The notes: a model not told the origin generated them from the letters alone. A stretch of DNA of 64,000 nt from Nocardioides bruguierae (GCF_023656415.1 NZ_JAMOIL010000027.1:1-64000); one strand, 5' to 3'; counted from the first letter of the stretch, positions 20,062 through 35,417 are shown. Numbers and translations are program-made.

Positions 20062-20280
20062 ATGCCCACACCCGAAGAGCGCGACGCGATCAACGCCCAG
20101 CACCGCACCGAGAAGGACGCGGACGGCCAGGTCTCGGAGGTCTCCGCGATGGACCCGGCCGACGCGGACACCCCGATCAGCGACGACCAGTCGGTCGCGG
20201 GGCAGCCGGACGCCGAGTCGGGCGCCGTCGACGAGGGTCCGACCGGTCCCAACTCCCGCGCCGGTTCGAACAAGAACTAG
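20062..20280 (+). CDS. Small acidic hypothetical protein
   Basis: This 72-residue protein (MPTPEERDAINAQHRTEKDA...) is strongly acidic and predicted disordered, with no hydrophobic core and no cysteine. Its coding character is supported by a clear ATG, codon use like its neighbours, and a stop just before a perfect hairpin. The function is unknown. It lies between the two fumarase genes on the opposite strand. Confidence 0.6.
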   Translation: MPTPEERDAINAQHRTEKDADGQVSEVSAMDPADADTPISDDQSVAGQPDAESGAVDEGPTGPNSRAGSNKN

Positions 20281-20299
20281 GTCCGCGGCCGGGGTAGAG

Positions 20300-20365
20300 G
20301 GGGTACGACCCACCACATTCGTGGTCTCGGCAAGGTGGAACCACGAATGTGGTGGGTCGTACCCC
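20300..20365. terminator. 26-bp perfect hairpin between convergent genes
   Basis: Bases 20300-20325 (starting GGGGTACGACCCACCACA) are exactly complementary to 20340-20365, with a 14-base loop. It separates the small acidic gene from the convergent iron-sulfur fumarase gene. The stem is far longer than an ordinary terminator, so it may be a dispersed palindromic element that also terminates. No second copy is in this window. Confidence 0.85.
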
Positions 20366-20374
20366 GTTTCCGCC

Positions 20375-22060
20375 CTACTCCTGCGAGCGCACCCGGATGC
20401 CGGAGAGCGGCACGGTGACCGCGCCGGAGGGGTCGGTGAAGAAGTCGTTGCCCTTGTCGTCCACGACGATGAAGGCGGGGAAGTCCTCGACCTCGATCTT
20501 CCAGACCGCCTCCATGCCCAGCTCGGGGTACTCCAGCACCTCGACGGACTTGATGCAGTCCTGCGCCAGGCGAGCGGCGGGGCCACCGATCGAGCCCAGG
20601 TAGAAGCCGCCGTGGGTGTCGCACGACTCGGTGACGACCTTCGAGCGGTTGCCCTTGGCGAGCATCACCATCGAGCCGCCCGCGGCCTGGAACGAGGACA
20701 CGTAGGAGTCCATCCGGCCGGCTGTCGTCGGGCCGAACGAGCCCGACGCGTAGCCCTCGGGCGTCTTGGCCGGGCCTGCGTAGTAGACGGCGTGGTCCTT
20801 CATGTACTGCGGCATGTCCTCGCCGGCGTCCAGGCGCTCCTGGATCTTGGCGTGCGCGATGTCGCGAGCCACCACGAGCGGACCGGTCAGCGACAGCCGG
20901 GTCTTCACGGGATGCTCGCTGAGCGTCGAGAGGATCTCCGACATCGGCCGGTTCAGGTCGATGCGCACGACGTCGGCGTCGTCCTCGGGCTGGGTGGCGC
21001 CGGTCGCGGGCAGGTACTTCGCCGGGTCGGTCTCGAGCTGCTCGAGGAAGACGCCCTCGGCGGTGATCTTGCCCAGCGCCTGGCGGTCGGCCGAGCAGGA
21101 GACGGCGATCGCGACGGGGCACGAGGCGCCGTGGCGGGGCAGGCGCACCACGCGGACGTCGTGGCAGAAGTACTTGCCGCCGAACTGCGCGCCGATGCCG
21201 AAGTCCTGCGTGAGCTTGAAGACCTCCTCCTCGAGCTCGAGGTCGCGGAAGCCGTGGGCGTCCATGGAGCCCTCGGTCGGCAGCGCGTCGAGGTAGTGCG
21301 CGGAGGCGTACTTGGCGGTCTTGAGGGCGAACTCCGCGCTCGTGCCGCCGATGACCACGGCCAGGTGGTACGGCGGGCAGGCGGCGGTGCCGAGCGAGCG
21401 CAGCTTCTCGTCGAGGAACTGCAGCATCCGCTTGGGGTTGAGGATCGCCTTCGTCTCCTGGAACAGGAACGACTTGTTGGCCGAGCCGCCGCCCTTGGCC
21501 ATGAAGAGGAACTTGTACTCGGGCTTGCCGTCCTTGGACGGGGTCGAGTACAGCTCGATCTGCGCCGGCAGGTTCGAGCCGGTGTTCTTCTCCTCGTAGG
21601 TGGTGATCGGCGCCAGCTGCGAGTAGCGCAGGTTCAGCTTGGTGTAGGCGTCGAACACGCCCTTGCTGACCCACTCGGCGTCGTCCGCGCCGGTCAGCAC
21701 GCCCTCGGCCTTCTTGCCCATCACGATCGCGGTGCCGGTGTCCTGGCACATCGGCAGCACGCCGCCGGCGGAGATGTTGACGTTCTTGAGCAGGTCCAGC
21801 GCGACGAACCGGTCGTTGCCGGAGGCCTCGGGGTCGTCGAGGATCTTGCGCAGCTGGGTCAGGTGCGCCGGACGCAGGTAGTGCGCGATGTCGTGCATCG
21901 CCTCCGCCGTGAGGCGCTGGATCGCCTCCGGGTCGACCTTGAGGAACGTCTGCCCGTCGACCTCGACGGTGCTGACCCCTTCGGTCGTGATCAGCCGGTA
22001 GGGCGTGTCGTCCTTGCCGGTCGGGAGGAGGTCGGAGTAGCGGAACTCTGCGGCGGCCAC
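20375..22060 (-). CDS. Class I (iron-sulfur) fumarate hydratase
   Basis: The 561-residue protein is a class I fumarase of the FumA/FumB type. Three cysteines sit where the 4Fe-4S ligands are expected: [10 protein letters not shown] near residue 104, [13 protein letters not shown] near 222, and VSCSADR near 320. [14 protein letters not shown] and the late [12 protein letters not shown] are family segments. It carries out the same fumarate/malate step as FumC but is oxygen-sensitive. GTG at 22060 ([15 protein letters not shown]) is preferred over a 14-residue upstream extension. Its 5' end is 70 bases from the TPP riboswitch, on the opposite strand. Confidence 0.93.
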   Translation of the reverse strand: MAAAEFRYSDLLPTGKDDTPYRLITTEGVSTVEVDGQTFLKVDPEAIQRLTAEAMHDIAHYLRPAHLTQLRKILDDPEASGNDRFVALDLLKNVNISAGGVLPMCQDTGTAIVMGKKAEGVLTGADDAEWVSKGVFDAYTKLNLRYSQLAPITTYEEKNTGSNLPAQIELYSTPSKDGKPEYKFLFMAKGGGSANKSFLFQETKAILNPKRMLQFLDEKLRSLGTAACPPYHLAVVIGGTSAEFALKTAKYASAHYLDALPTEGSMDAHGFRDLELEEEVFKLTQDFGIGAQFGGKYFCHDVRVVRLPRHGASCPVAIAVSCSADRQALGKITAEGVFLEQLETDPAKYLPATGATQPEDDADVVRIDLNRPMSEILSTLSEHPVKTRLSLTGPLVVARDIAHAKIQERLDAGEDMPQYMKDHAVYYAGPAKTPEGYASGSFGPTTAGRMDSYVSSFQAAGGSMVMLAKGNRSKVVTESCDTHGGFYLGSIGGPAARLAQDCIKSVEVLEYPELGMEAVWKIEVEDFPAFIVVDDKGNDFFTDPSGAVTVPLSGIRVRSQE

Positions 22061-22129
22061 GACTCCGCACCTTACGGCCTCGGGCCTTGACGTGGGTGCC
22101 ACGGGTCACGCTACGGTCGCCCCTGTCCA

Positions 22130-22216
22130 CCACGGGAGCTCGCGGCAGCGGGCTGAGAGGGAGCTGGAGCCGCTCCGACCGTCGAACCTGATCCGGGTAG
22201 TGCCGGCGAAGGGAGC
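22130..22216 (+). promoter_or_regulatory. TPP riboswitch (THI element)
   Basis: The conserved thi-box blocks are all present: ACGGGAGC near 22132, GGGCTGAGAGGGAGC near 22150, and ACCTGATCCGGGTAGTGCCG followed by GCGAAGGGAGC (22187-22216). The 3' edge runs into the purine-rich ribosome site of thiE, whose ATG is at 22227. Ligand binding therefore probably blocks ribosome access, giving translational repression when thiamine diphosphate is plentiful. It should control the whole downstream thi operon. Confidence 0.95.
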
Positions 22217-22226
22217 GGGGGAGCAG

Positions 22227-22900
22227 ATGCTTTCCAGTGCGCTGCGGCGCGAGAAGTCCGAACGAGCCACCGACCACGCCACGTCCGGGGTGCGCCTGCC
22301 ACGCCTGTGGGTCCTCGTCGGCCCCGAGCACGACCCGGCCGTGGCCGGCGCGCTGGCGTCCGTCGGCGTCCGCGGGTTCCAGGTGCGCGACAAGGACGGC
22401 GGCGACGCGGCCGTGCTCGCGCACGCCCGCCGGGTGATCGCGGCGGTGCGGCCGCACGGCGCGAGCGTCGTGGTCGACGACCGGGTCGACGTGGCCCTGG
22501 CGGCCGGCGCCGACGGCGTCCACGTCGGTGCCGACGACCTGCCCGTGGCCGACGTGCGTCGGCTCGCGCCCCACCTGCTGGTGGGCGCCACCTGCCGGGG
22601 CCCCGCCGACGTGCGGGCCGCCCGTGAGACGGGGGCCGACTACGCCGGCGTCGGACCGGTCCGCGCCTCCCGCTCGAAGCCCGGCCTCCCGGCACCGCTC
22701 GGTGTCGAGGCGATCGCCGCGTGTGCCCGCGCCGAGGCTGCCGCACCCGCACCGCTGCCCCTCGTGGCCATCGGTGGGGTGGACGCCGGCACGGCACTGC
22801 GCTGCCGTGCCGCCGGCGCCCACGGGGTGGCCGTCATCGGCGCGCTCTGGGACCCGCCCGACCCCCTCGTCGCCGCGCAGGAGCTGCTCACCGCCGTCCG

Positions 22901-22904
<4 letters not shown>
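22227..22904 (+). CDS. thiE: Thiamine phosphate synthase
   Basis: The 225-residue TIM-barrel enzyme joins the pyrimidine (HMP-PP) and thiazole phosphate halves into thiamine monophosphate. ThiE features are FQVRDKDG, VVVDDRVDVALAAGADGVHVGADDLPV, GATCRGP, and GVGPVRASRSKPGLPAPLG near the phosphate-binding loop, then LVAIGGVDAG. The usual TxTK of the last loop reads ASRSK here. It is first in a seven-gene thiamine operon under a TPP riboswitch. The 30 N-terminal residues are basic and extra. Its stop overlaps thiO (GTGA). Confidence 0.9.
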
Positions 22905-28109
<5,205 letters not shown>

Positions 28110-28118
28110 TCTGGCCGC

Positions 28119-28853
28119 ATGACTCCGCCGTCCGCCGTCCCCGACCCCTGGCAGCAGCGCGTCGGGGACGCGGAGCGGACGGAGGTGGCCGAGGCGCTGC
28201 GCCACGCCGCCGGCGACGGCCGGCTGGACCTCGAGGAGCTGGACCACCGCCTCGAGGCGGCGTTCACCGCACGCACCTACGCGGACCTGGGTCCGCTGCT
28301 GGCGGACCTGCCCGGCATGGCCTCCCCGCTGCCGCCCGGGTGGGCCCCGCCGCACTGGCCGGCGGCGCGGCCGGGCACCCCGGTGCCCGGGCCGCCCGTG
28401 CCCGGCACCCCGCTGCCCGGCACCCCGCTGCCCGGCACCCCGCTGCCCGGCACCCCGCTGCCCGCGCAGGCCGGCGTGGTCCGCTCCTCGACCGCGTTCC
28501 TCGGCACGGTGCGTCGCGAGGGGCCCTGGCGGCCGGGCGAGCGGCACTCGGCCACCGCCGTCCTGGCCGACGTGAAGCTGGACCTGCGGCACGCCGACCT
28601 GCCGCCGGTGCTGGTGCTGCACGCCGTCGCCGTGCTCGGCGACGTGAAGATCGACGTCGACCCCGAGACCCGGGTCGTGCTCGAGGGCACCGGCCTGGCC
28701 GGCGACTTCAAGCTGCACCGCCGCAGCGTCCCGGCCGAGCTGCGGCCGGACTCCCCGGTCGTGCGCGTGACCGGCACGGCGCTGCTCGGCTCGGTCACCG
28801 TCCGTCGTCGCGCACTGCCCGGCGAGGAGCGCGCCCGGTGGTGGGCGCGATGA
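28119..28853 (+). CDS. DUF1707 domain protein with LiaF-like C-terminus (1)
   Basis: This 244-residue protein has an N-terminal DUF1707 domain (VGDAERTEVAEALRHAAGDGRLDLEELDHRLEAAFTARTYADL). A Pro-rich linker containing PGTPL repeats (about residues 88-113) follows, then a beta-rich C-terminal half of the cell-wall-active-antibiotic/LiaF kind (FLGTVRREGPWRPGERHSATAVLADVKLDLRHA). DUF1707 proteins are actinobacterial and probably act at the membrane or in envelope stress, without a proven function. It begins 9 bases after thiC and overlaps its paralogue downstream by 4 bases, so it may be transcribed with the thi operon. Confidence 0.82.
   Translation: MTPPSAVPDPWQQRVGDAERTEVAEALRHAAGDGRLDLEELDHRLEAAFTARTYADLGPLLADLPGMASPLPPGWAPPHWPAARPGTPVPGPPVPGTPLPGTPLPGTPLPGTPLPAQAGVVRSSTAFLGTVRREGPWRPGERHSATAVLADVKLDLRHADLPPVLVLHAVAVLGDVKIDVDPETRVVLEGTGLAGDFKLHRRSVPAELRPDSPVVRVTGTALLGSVTVRRRALPGEERARWWAR
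28385..28462 (+). repeat. 15-bp coding tandem repeat (PGTPL)
   Basis: About four copies of the 15-base unit CCCGGCACCCCGCTG, preceded by related degenerate units, encode a PGTPL-rich linker in the first DUF1707 protein. The unit length is a multiple of three, so copy-number changes would alter linker length without breaking the frame. Confidence 0.85.
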
Positions 28854-29542
28854 GCGGGCCCGACCCTGAGCAGAAGGAGGGGCAGAAGGAGGGGCAGGAG
28901 CAGGGGCGTGAGCAGGGGCAGGAGAAGCAGCAGGAGCAGGCGTCGCGGCTCCGGGTCGGCGACGCCGACCGCCACGAGACCGCCGAGCGGCTGCGCGAGG
29001 CCGCGGGGGAGGGCCGCCTCGACCTCGAGGAGCTGGAGGAGCGGCTGGAGGCCTGCTTCGCCGCCCGCACCTACGCCGACCTCGCCGAGCTGACGATCGA
29101 CCTGCCCGCGGCGACCGGGTCGGCCCCCGTCGTCCGCCCCGCCTCGGCGCCGGCGACCACGAGCGGGCCCCTGCCGGCCGGGCACGCCGAGCGGTCCACC
29201 CACGTCGCGGTGTTCTCCGGCGTCGTGCGCAGGGGTCGCTGGCGCGCGCCGCGCCGGTTCCGGGCGCTCGCCTGGTGGGGCGGTGTCGAGCTCGACCTGC
29301 GCGAGGCCGCCTGGCCCGGCGACACCATGGAGATCGCCGCCAGCGCCGTGATGGGCGGCGTCCACGTCGTCGTGGGGCCCGAGGTCGAGGTCGTCATGGA
29401 AGGCATCGGGATCATGAGCGGCTACGAGGGCCCGCGCGACCACCAGGCCGTCGCCGTGCCCGACCAGCCCGCCCGGACGCTCCGGGTCACCGGGTTCGCG
29501 GTGTGGGGCGCCGTCGCCGTCGAGCGGCGCGAGCGCGACTGA
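28850..29542 (+). CDS. DUF1707 domain protein with LiaF-like C-terminus (2)
   Basis: The 230-residue paralogue of the preceding protein has a Gln/Glu/Gly-rich opening (GQKEGQEQGREQGQEKQQEQ) of about 30 residues. The DUF1707 domain (LRVGDADRHETAERLREAAGEGRLDLEELEERLEACFAARTYADL) follows, then a beta-rich domain with VAVFSGVVRRGRW and ASAVMGGVHVVVGPEVEV, a LiaF-like pattern. It overlaps the first copy by 4 bases, so the two are likely made together and may interact. The function is unknown. Confidence 0.82.
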   Translation: MSGPDPEQKEGQKEGQEQGREQGQEKQQEQASRLRVGDADRHETAERLREAAGEGRLDLEELEERLEACFAARTYADLAELTIDLPAATGSAPVVRPASAPATTSGPLPAGHAERSTHVAVFSGVVRRGRWRAPRRFRALAWWGGVELDLREAAWPGDTMEIAASAVMGGVHVVVGPEVEVVMEGIGIMSGYEGPRDHQAVAVPDQPARTLRVTGFAVWGAVAVERRERD

Positions 29543-29648
29543 GCCACCGGCGCGTGCCCGATCCCGGGCCCGATCCCGTGCCCGCTCCGGGCAGGACGAC
29601 GGCCCGGGTCGTGCCCGGGCGGAGGAGTGCTCCGCGCGGACCCCTCGC

Positions 29649-29662
29649 GTGATCGCGGTCAC
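29649..29662. promoter_or_regulatory. CRP-like site 1 upstream of the MsiK-type ATPase gene
   Basis: GTGATCGCGGTCAC has GTGA and TCAC arms six bases apart, the core of CRP/GlxR-family operators (TGTGA-N6-TCACA). It lies about 100 bases before the start codon. A second identical arrangement is 39 bases downstream, centre to centre. Confidence 0.5.
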
Positions 29663-29687
29663 CGGGGTAGGTTGTGGCCTGCGCCAC

Positions 29688-29701
29688 GTGAGTGGCGTCA
29701 C
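29688..29701. promoter_or_regulatory. CRP-like site 2 upstream of the MsiK-type ATPase gene
   Basis: GTGAGTGGCGTCAC repeats the GTGA-N6-TCAC layout about 60 bases before the start codon. Two such sites in one 213-base gap are unlikely to be noise but remain unproven. Confidence 0.5.
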
Positions 29702-29755
29702 TCCCTTTACGACGGATCGTCCGGCACGTGCCTGCCGGTGAAGGAGCAATTTGTC

Positions 29756-30835
<1,080 letters not shown>

Positions 30836-30886
30836 GCACGGGTGAGCTGACCACCCGACGCGAGGAGCACCTCGGTCGTCGACAGC

Positions 30887-30926
30887 ACGAGGCCCCGGGA
30901 ACCACCCACGGTTCCCGGGGCCTCGT
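30887..30926. terminator. 17-bp bidirectional terminator hairpin
   Basis: ACGAGGCCCCGGGAACC (30887-30903) pairs perfectly with GGTTCCCGGGGCCTCGT (30910-30926) around a 6-base loop. It lies between the convergent MsiK-type and sugC genes and is the clearest terminator in the window. Confidence 0.9.
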
Positions 30927-30945
30927 CGCGTCCGGCGGGGGTGTC

Positions 30946-32160
30946 TCAGTCGGGCAGGGCGGCCGCCTCGGCCATCGCCCGGCCGTGGATCTCGCCGGCG
31001 TGCTCGGCGTCGACGGTGAGGTTCTCCCCGGACGACGGGTCGAACAGGTGGATCTTCGAGGCGTCCACCCAGAGCTTGGCGTCCTCGCCCTGCTTGATCG
31101 TCGTGGCGCCGTCGAGGGAGACGACCAGCTGGGTGCGCAGCCCCTCGCCGTCGAGGTCCTTCTCCAGCTCGGCGAGCCGCTCCTTGACCTCGGCCGGCGC
31201 CTCGAAGGGCACGTAGGCGTAGGTCTCGTGGCCCAGCCACTCGACGAAGTCGACCGGGGCGGAGAACGTGGAGCCGTCCGAGGCCTTGTCCGAGAGGGAG
31301 GCGTCCTCGAAGTGCTCCGGACGGATGCCTGCGATGAGCAGGCCCTTGTCGCGGCCCTTGGCGGCCTTCTCCTCGCCGATCTCGACGGTGCCGAAGGGCA
31401 GCTTGAGCTGCGTGCCCTCGACCTCGGCGGGCAGGAAGTTCATCGGCGGGGAACCGATGAAGCCGGCCACGAAGAGGTTGCCGGGGTTCTCGTAGAGCTC
31501 GCGCGGGGTGGCCAGCTGCTGCAGGACGCCCTTCTTCAGCACGGCCACGCGGTCGCCCAGCGTCATCGCCTCGGTCTGGTCGTGGGTGACGTAGACCGTG
31601 GTGATGCCGAGCTTCTTCTGGAGCCGGGCGATCTCGGTGCGCATCTGGCCGCGCAGCTTGGCGTCCAGGTTGGAGAGCGGCTCGTCGAAGAGGAACGCGT
31701 CGGCCTCGCGGACGATCGCGCGGCCCATCGCGACGCGCTGGCGCTGGCCGCCGGAGAGGTTGCCGGGCTTGCGCTCGAGGTGCTCGTCCAGCTCCAGCGT
31801 GGCCGAGGCCTCGCGGACCTTCGTGTCCACCTCGTCGTCGGGCGCCTTGGCCAGCCGCAGCGGGAACGCGATGTTCTCGTAGACGCTCAAGTGCGGGTAG
31901 AGGGCGTAGTTCTGGAAGACCATCGCCAGGTTCCGCTCGCGCGGCGGGAGGTCGTTGACGACCTTCTCGCCGATGGAGAGCTCGCCGTCGGTGATGTCCT
32001 CCAGGCCCACGATCATCCGCAGCAGCGTGGACTTACCGCAGCCGGAGGGCCCGACGAGGATGACGAACTCGCCGTCGGCGATGTCGATGGAGACGTCGTT
32101 GACGGCCGGGAAGCCGTCCCCGTAGCGCTTGACGATGTTCTTCAGCTTGATGGCGGACAT
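30946..32160 (-). CDS. sugC: Trehalose-type ABC transporter ATPase, SugC-like
   Basis: The 404-residue CUT1-family ATPase has Walker A GPSGCGKST, VFQNYALYP, LSGGQRQRV, FLFDEPLSNLD and THDQTEAM, then a longer C-terminal TOBE domain than the stand-alone MsiK-type protein. It is the last gene of an operon reading binding protein, permease, permease, ATPase. That order equals mycobacterial lpqY-sugA-sugB-sugC, which re-imports trehalose released during cell-wall mycolate transfer. In this organism the substrate is probably trehalose or a related disaccharide. Confidence 0.88.
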   Translation of the reverse strand: MSAIKLKNIVKRYGDGFPAVNDVSIDIADGEFVILVGPSGCGKSTLLRMIVGLEDITDGELSIGEKVVNDLPPRERNLAMVFQNYALYPHLSVYENIAFPLRLAKAPDDEVDTKVREASATLELDEHLERKPGNLSGGQRQRVAMGRAIVREADAFLFDEPLSNLDAKLRGQMRTEIARLQKKLGITTVYVTHDQTEAMTLGDRVAVLKKGVLQQLATPRELYENPGNLFVAGFIGSPPMNFLPAEVEGTQLKLPFGTVEIGEEKAAKGRDKGLLIAGIRPEHFEDASLSDKASDGSTFSAPVDFVEWLGHETYAYVPFEAPAEVKERLAELEKDLDGEGLRTQLVVSLDGATTIKQGEDAKLWVDASKIHLFDPSSGENLTVDAEHAGEIHGRAMAEAAALPD

Positions 32161-32165
32161 GCGGG

Positions 32166-32999
32166 TCACCCCTTCACGGCGCCGGAGGTGAGGCCGGCGA
32201 CGATCTTGCGTTGGAAGACGAGGACGATGAGGACGATCGGGATCGTCGCGATGACGGCGGCGGCGGCCAGGAGGCTGGCCGGACGCTGGAACGGGTCGGG
32301 TCCGACGAAGAACGACAGCGCCGCCGGGATCGGTCGGGCCGCCTCGGTGGAGGTCAGCGTGATGCCGAAGACGAAGTCGTTCCAGGCGAAGAAGAAGGTC
32401 AGGATCGCCGCGGTGAACACGCCGGGTGCGGCCAGCGGCACGATGACCTTGCGGAACGCCTGCCAGGAGGTGGCGCCGTCGACCTGGGCCGCCTGCTCCA
32501 TCTCCCAGGGGATCTCCCGGAAGAACGCGGTCAGGGTCCAGATCGCCAGCGGCAGCGTGAACGACATGTACGGCAGGATCAGGCCCGGCCAGGTGTCGTA
32601 GAGCCCGATGGTGCGCCACAGGTCGAACAGCGGGCTGACCAGCGAGACCACCGGGAACATCGCGATCGCCAGCGCGACCGAGAGCACGGCCTTCTTGCCG
32701 CGGAACTCCAGCCGCGCAATGGCGTAGGCGGCCAGCGTCGCGATGATCACCGACAGCAGCGTCGAGATGAGGCTGATGCCGATCGAGTTGAGGATCGCGC
32801 GGCGGAACTGCTCGTCCGCCCACACGTCGGCGTAGTTGCTCCACCCGGCGAAGGAGTCGAGCGGCAGGAAGCCGGGGTCGCTGCCGTTGGAGACGGCGGC
32901 CTGGCTCTTGAACGACAGGGCGAGGATCCAGGCCACCGGCAGCAGGCACCACACGAGCACCAGTGCGACGCCGACGACGAGTCCGATCTTGCGCTTCAT
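32166..32999 (-). CDS. sugB: ABC transporter permease, SugB-like
   Basis: The 277-residue permease has six transmembrane segments. The first (residues 4-28, IGLVVGVALVLVWCLLPVAWIL) is typical of MalG-type proteins. The EAA loop reads EMEQAAQVDGATSWQAFRKVIVPLAAPG. It forms the pore with SugA. The gene sits 5 bases from sugC and 1 base from sugA, a tight operon. Length and topology match mycobacterial SugB (about 274 residues). Confidence 0.88.
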   Translation of the reverse strand: MKRKIGLVVGVALVLVWCLLPVAWILALSFKSQAAVSNGSDPGFLPLDSFAGWSNYADVWADEQFRRAILNSIGISLISTLLSVIIATLAAYAIARLEFRGKKAVLSVALAIAMFPVVSLVSPLFDLWRTIGLYDTWPGLILPYMSFTLPLAIWTLTAFFREIPWEMEQAAQVDGATSWQAFRKVIVPLAAPGVFTAAILTFFFAWNDFVFGITLTSTEAARPIPAALSFFVGPDPFQRPASLLAAAAVIATIPIVLIVLVFQRKIVAGLTSGAVKG

Positions 33000-33000
33000 C

Positions 33001-33939
33001 TCAGCCCTCCCCTCGGGCCTGGGCCAGGTCGACCCGGAACAGCTTGACGATGACGAACGCCACGAGCAGCACGGACAGGAACAGCAGGACGGCGAGGGCG
33101 GAGCCCATGCCGAGCTGGAACTGCTCGATGCTCTGGCGGTAGGTCAGGAACGAGATCGACTCGGTGCCCTCGGCGCCGGCGGTCATCACGAAGATGTTGT
33201 CGAAGATGCGGTAGGCGTCCAGGGCTCGGAAGAGCACCGCCACCATGATCGCGGCCCGCATGTTCGGCAGGATCACCTTGTACATCCGCTGCCACCAGGT
33301 GGCGCCGTCGACCTTGGCGGCCTCGACCATGTCGTCGCTGACCTGGGCCAGGCCCGCGAGCAGCAGGAGCGACATGAACGGGGTGGTCTTCCAGATCTCG
33401 GAGACCATGATCGCGATCATCGCCGGCAGGGTGTCGCCGAACCAGTTGAAGTCGGTGGGCACGAACGGCAGCCAGGAGTTCACGAACCCGTTCTGGTAGG
33501 TGAAGGCGAACTGCCAGGCGAAGCCCGAGACGACGGTGATGATGCCGTAGGGGATGAGGATCGAGGTGCGGATCAGCCCGCGTGCGAACACGACCCGGTG
33601 CATCACCAGCGCGAACGCGAAGCCGATGACCAGCTCGAAGGCCACCGTCACCAGCATGTAGACGACCGTGACGCCGATGTCGCGCCAGAACAGCGAGTCG
33701 GTCAGCGCCGTGACGTAGTTGGAGAGGCCGATGAACTCGCGGTCGTCGGGCGCGGTCAGCGAGTAGCTGTAGAAGCTCAGCCACAGCGCCCGCAGGATCG
33801 GGAACGCGGTGACGAGCAGCATGACGATCACGGCGGGGGCGACCAGGCGCCGGCCCAGCCGGTTCTCGTTCCTCGCGCGCTCGGTCTCGGCGCGGGGCGC
33901 GCGGGTGCCGGCGGTGGATGCGGTGGTCGTGGCGCTCAC
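33001..33939 (-). CDS. sugA: ABC transporter permease, SugA-like
   Basis: The 312-residue permease has a charged N-terminus of about 35 residues, then six transmembrane segments. The EAA loop is DDMVEAAKVDGATWWQRMYKVILPNM. It is the MalF-type partner of SugB. The start is GTG at 33939, overlapping the binding-protein stop by 4 bases. The length is close to mycobacterial SugA (about 307). Confidence 0.88.
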   Translation of the reverse strand: MSATTTASTAGTRAPRAETERARNENRLGRRLVAPAVIVMLLVTAFPILRALWLSFYSYSLTAPDDREFIGLSNYVTALTDSLFWRDIGVTVVYMLVTVAFELVIGFAFALVMHRVVFARGLIRTSILIPYGIITVVSGFAWQFAFTYQNGFVNSWLPFVPTDFNWFGDTLPAMIAIMVSEIWKTTPFMSLLLLAGLAQVSDDMVEAAKVDGATWWQRMYKVILPNMRAAIMVAVLFRALDAYRIFDNIFVMTAGAEGTESISFLTYRQSIEQFQLGMGSALAVLLFLSVLLVAFVIVKLFRVDLAQARGEG

Positions 33940-35249
33940 AGCAGTGCCTTCCCCTCGAGGACCTGGGTCACGTAGTCCTGGGACTTCTCCGGGGTGGTGT
34001 CGGGGTCGACGTCCGCGGGGGAGTGCCAGGTCGCCTGGATGGCGCTGGAGACCGTGGCCCAGAACGGGCTCTGCGGTCGTGGGCCGGCGTCCTCGATACT
34101 GCGGCGGTACAGGTCGAGCAGGTCCGCCGGGTAGGCGTCGGTGAGCTCCTGGGCGTCGTAGCCGGACGAGGTGGCCGGCATGAGTCCGGCGTCCACGGCG
34201 AGCTGCACCTGGTTCTCGACCGAGGTGATGCAGGCCGCGGCCTCCTGCGCGTACTCGGGGTACTGCGTGTAAGCGCCCACGCCGACGTCGATGCCACCCA
34301 CCGGCGGCTTGGACGCCTCGCCGGCCACCGTCTGCGGGTAGCGGGCCCAGCCGAGGTCGTCGAACTGGTCCTTGCTGTAGTCGTTGGCGTCGCTGGGCTC
34401 GTAGTTCTTGTAGACGAACGTCCAGTTGACCATGAACTCACCGGGGCCGCCGTACATGGCGGCCAGCGCCGTGCCCTCGTTGGAGACCGACAGGTCCGAC
34501 TGCGCCGCCGAGGAGCCGGCGAGCTGGGCGATCACGGCGGCCGCGTCCTTGCCGGCCTCGGTGTCGAGGTCGACCTCCGCATCCTTGCCCGCCTCGGGGT
34601 CGGAGAGGATCTGGCCCCCCGCCCCCTCGATGAGCGCGTTGATCCACACCACGTAGGCCTCGTACTTGTTGCCCTGCACGCCGACGGTGGCGCCGTCGAC
34701 GGAGTCGGCGGCGTCGATCACCTGCTTCCAGGTGACCGGCTGGGACATGTCGAGACCGGCCTGCTCGGCCAGGCTCTTGCGGTACCAGAGCACCTGGGTG
34801 TTGGCCCACAGCGGAGCGGCGTAGACGCCGTCGTCCCACTGCACAGTGGAGGCGATGCCGGAGAGCGTGTCGTCGCTGATGGTGTCGTCCGGCAGCTGCA
34901 GCAGCCACCCGGCGTTGGCGAACTCGCTGACGAACGCCACGTCCAGGTTCATCAGGTCGGTGGTGTCGTCCTCCGCCGCGAGGCGCCGCGCGAGCTGGAC
35001 CCGCTGGTCCGTCGCGGACGTCGGCAGCAGCCGGGTCTGGATGTCGTAGTCGTCGGTCGAGCAGCGCTGCGCGATCGCGTTCAGCGTGTCCTGCCCGTCC
35101 GGGTTGAGGTACCAGGTCAGCGTCGGCTTCCCGTCGCTGCTGCACCCGGCCAGGAGCCCGCCGGCGGTCGCCAGCGCCAGGGCCGCGACCCCCGTCCGCC
35201 ACCTGCCGAGCCTCCACCGGGTCGACGACGTCCTCGTCGTCCTGCCCAT
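33936..35249 (-). CDS. lpqY: Sugar-binding lipoprotein, LpqY-like
   Basis: The 437-residue exported lipoprotein has lipobox LAGC (Cys36) after a basic, Arg-rich n-region. Recalled LpqY features are visible: LNAIAQRC, ATDQRVQLARRLAAEDDTTDLMNLDVAFVSEFANAGWL, YAAPLWANTQVLWYRKSL, and a late KPPVGGIDVGV segment. LpqY captures trehalose outside the membrane for SugABC. Gene order and similarity agree, but ligand identity has not been tested here. The promoter should lie in the 200 bases upstream, which contain the palindrome GACAGCTGTC. Confidence 0.87.
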   Translation of the reverse strand: MGRTTRTSSTRWRLGRWRTGVAALALATAGGLLAGCSSDGKPTLTWYLNPDGQDTLNAIAQRCSTDDYDIQTRLLPTSATDQRVQLARRLAAEDDTTDLMNLDVAFVSEFANAGWLLQLPDDTISDDTLSGIASTVQWDDGVYAAPLWANTQVLWYRKSLAEQAGLDMSQPVTWKQVIDAADSVDGATVGVQGNKYEAYVVWINALIEGAGGQILSDPEAGKDAEVDLDTEAGKDAAAVIAQLAGSSAAQSDLSVSNEGTALAAMYGGPGEFMVNWTFVYKNYEPSDANDYSKDQFDDLGWARYPQTVAGEASKPPVGGIDVGVGAYTQYPEYAQEAAACITSVENQVQLAVDAGLMPATSSGYDAQELTDAYPADLLDLYRRSIEDAGPRPQSPFWATVSSAIQATWHSPADVDPDTTPEKSQDYVTQVLEGKALL

Positions 35250-35417
35250 CTCGTCCTCCGCACCGCGGCCGCGACCGAGGCGGTCGCTTCCGTCTCGGGT
35301 GCACGTCCGCAGGTGCTCCCGGGCCGGGAGCGGGGACGGCGGCGGGGTCGGTCAGGCCCCGCGCCCGTGCCCATTCCCCGTTCGGGTGAGGTTGACCCCA
35401 CCTGTCCGGGTGATCTC

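Noticed and set aside
28385..28462. Tandem repeat considered as a CRISPR array
   Set aside because: Units are 15 bases, head to tail, without spacers, and code for a PGTPL linker in frame; no cas genes are present.
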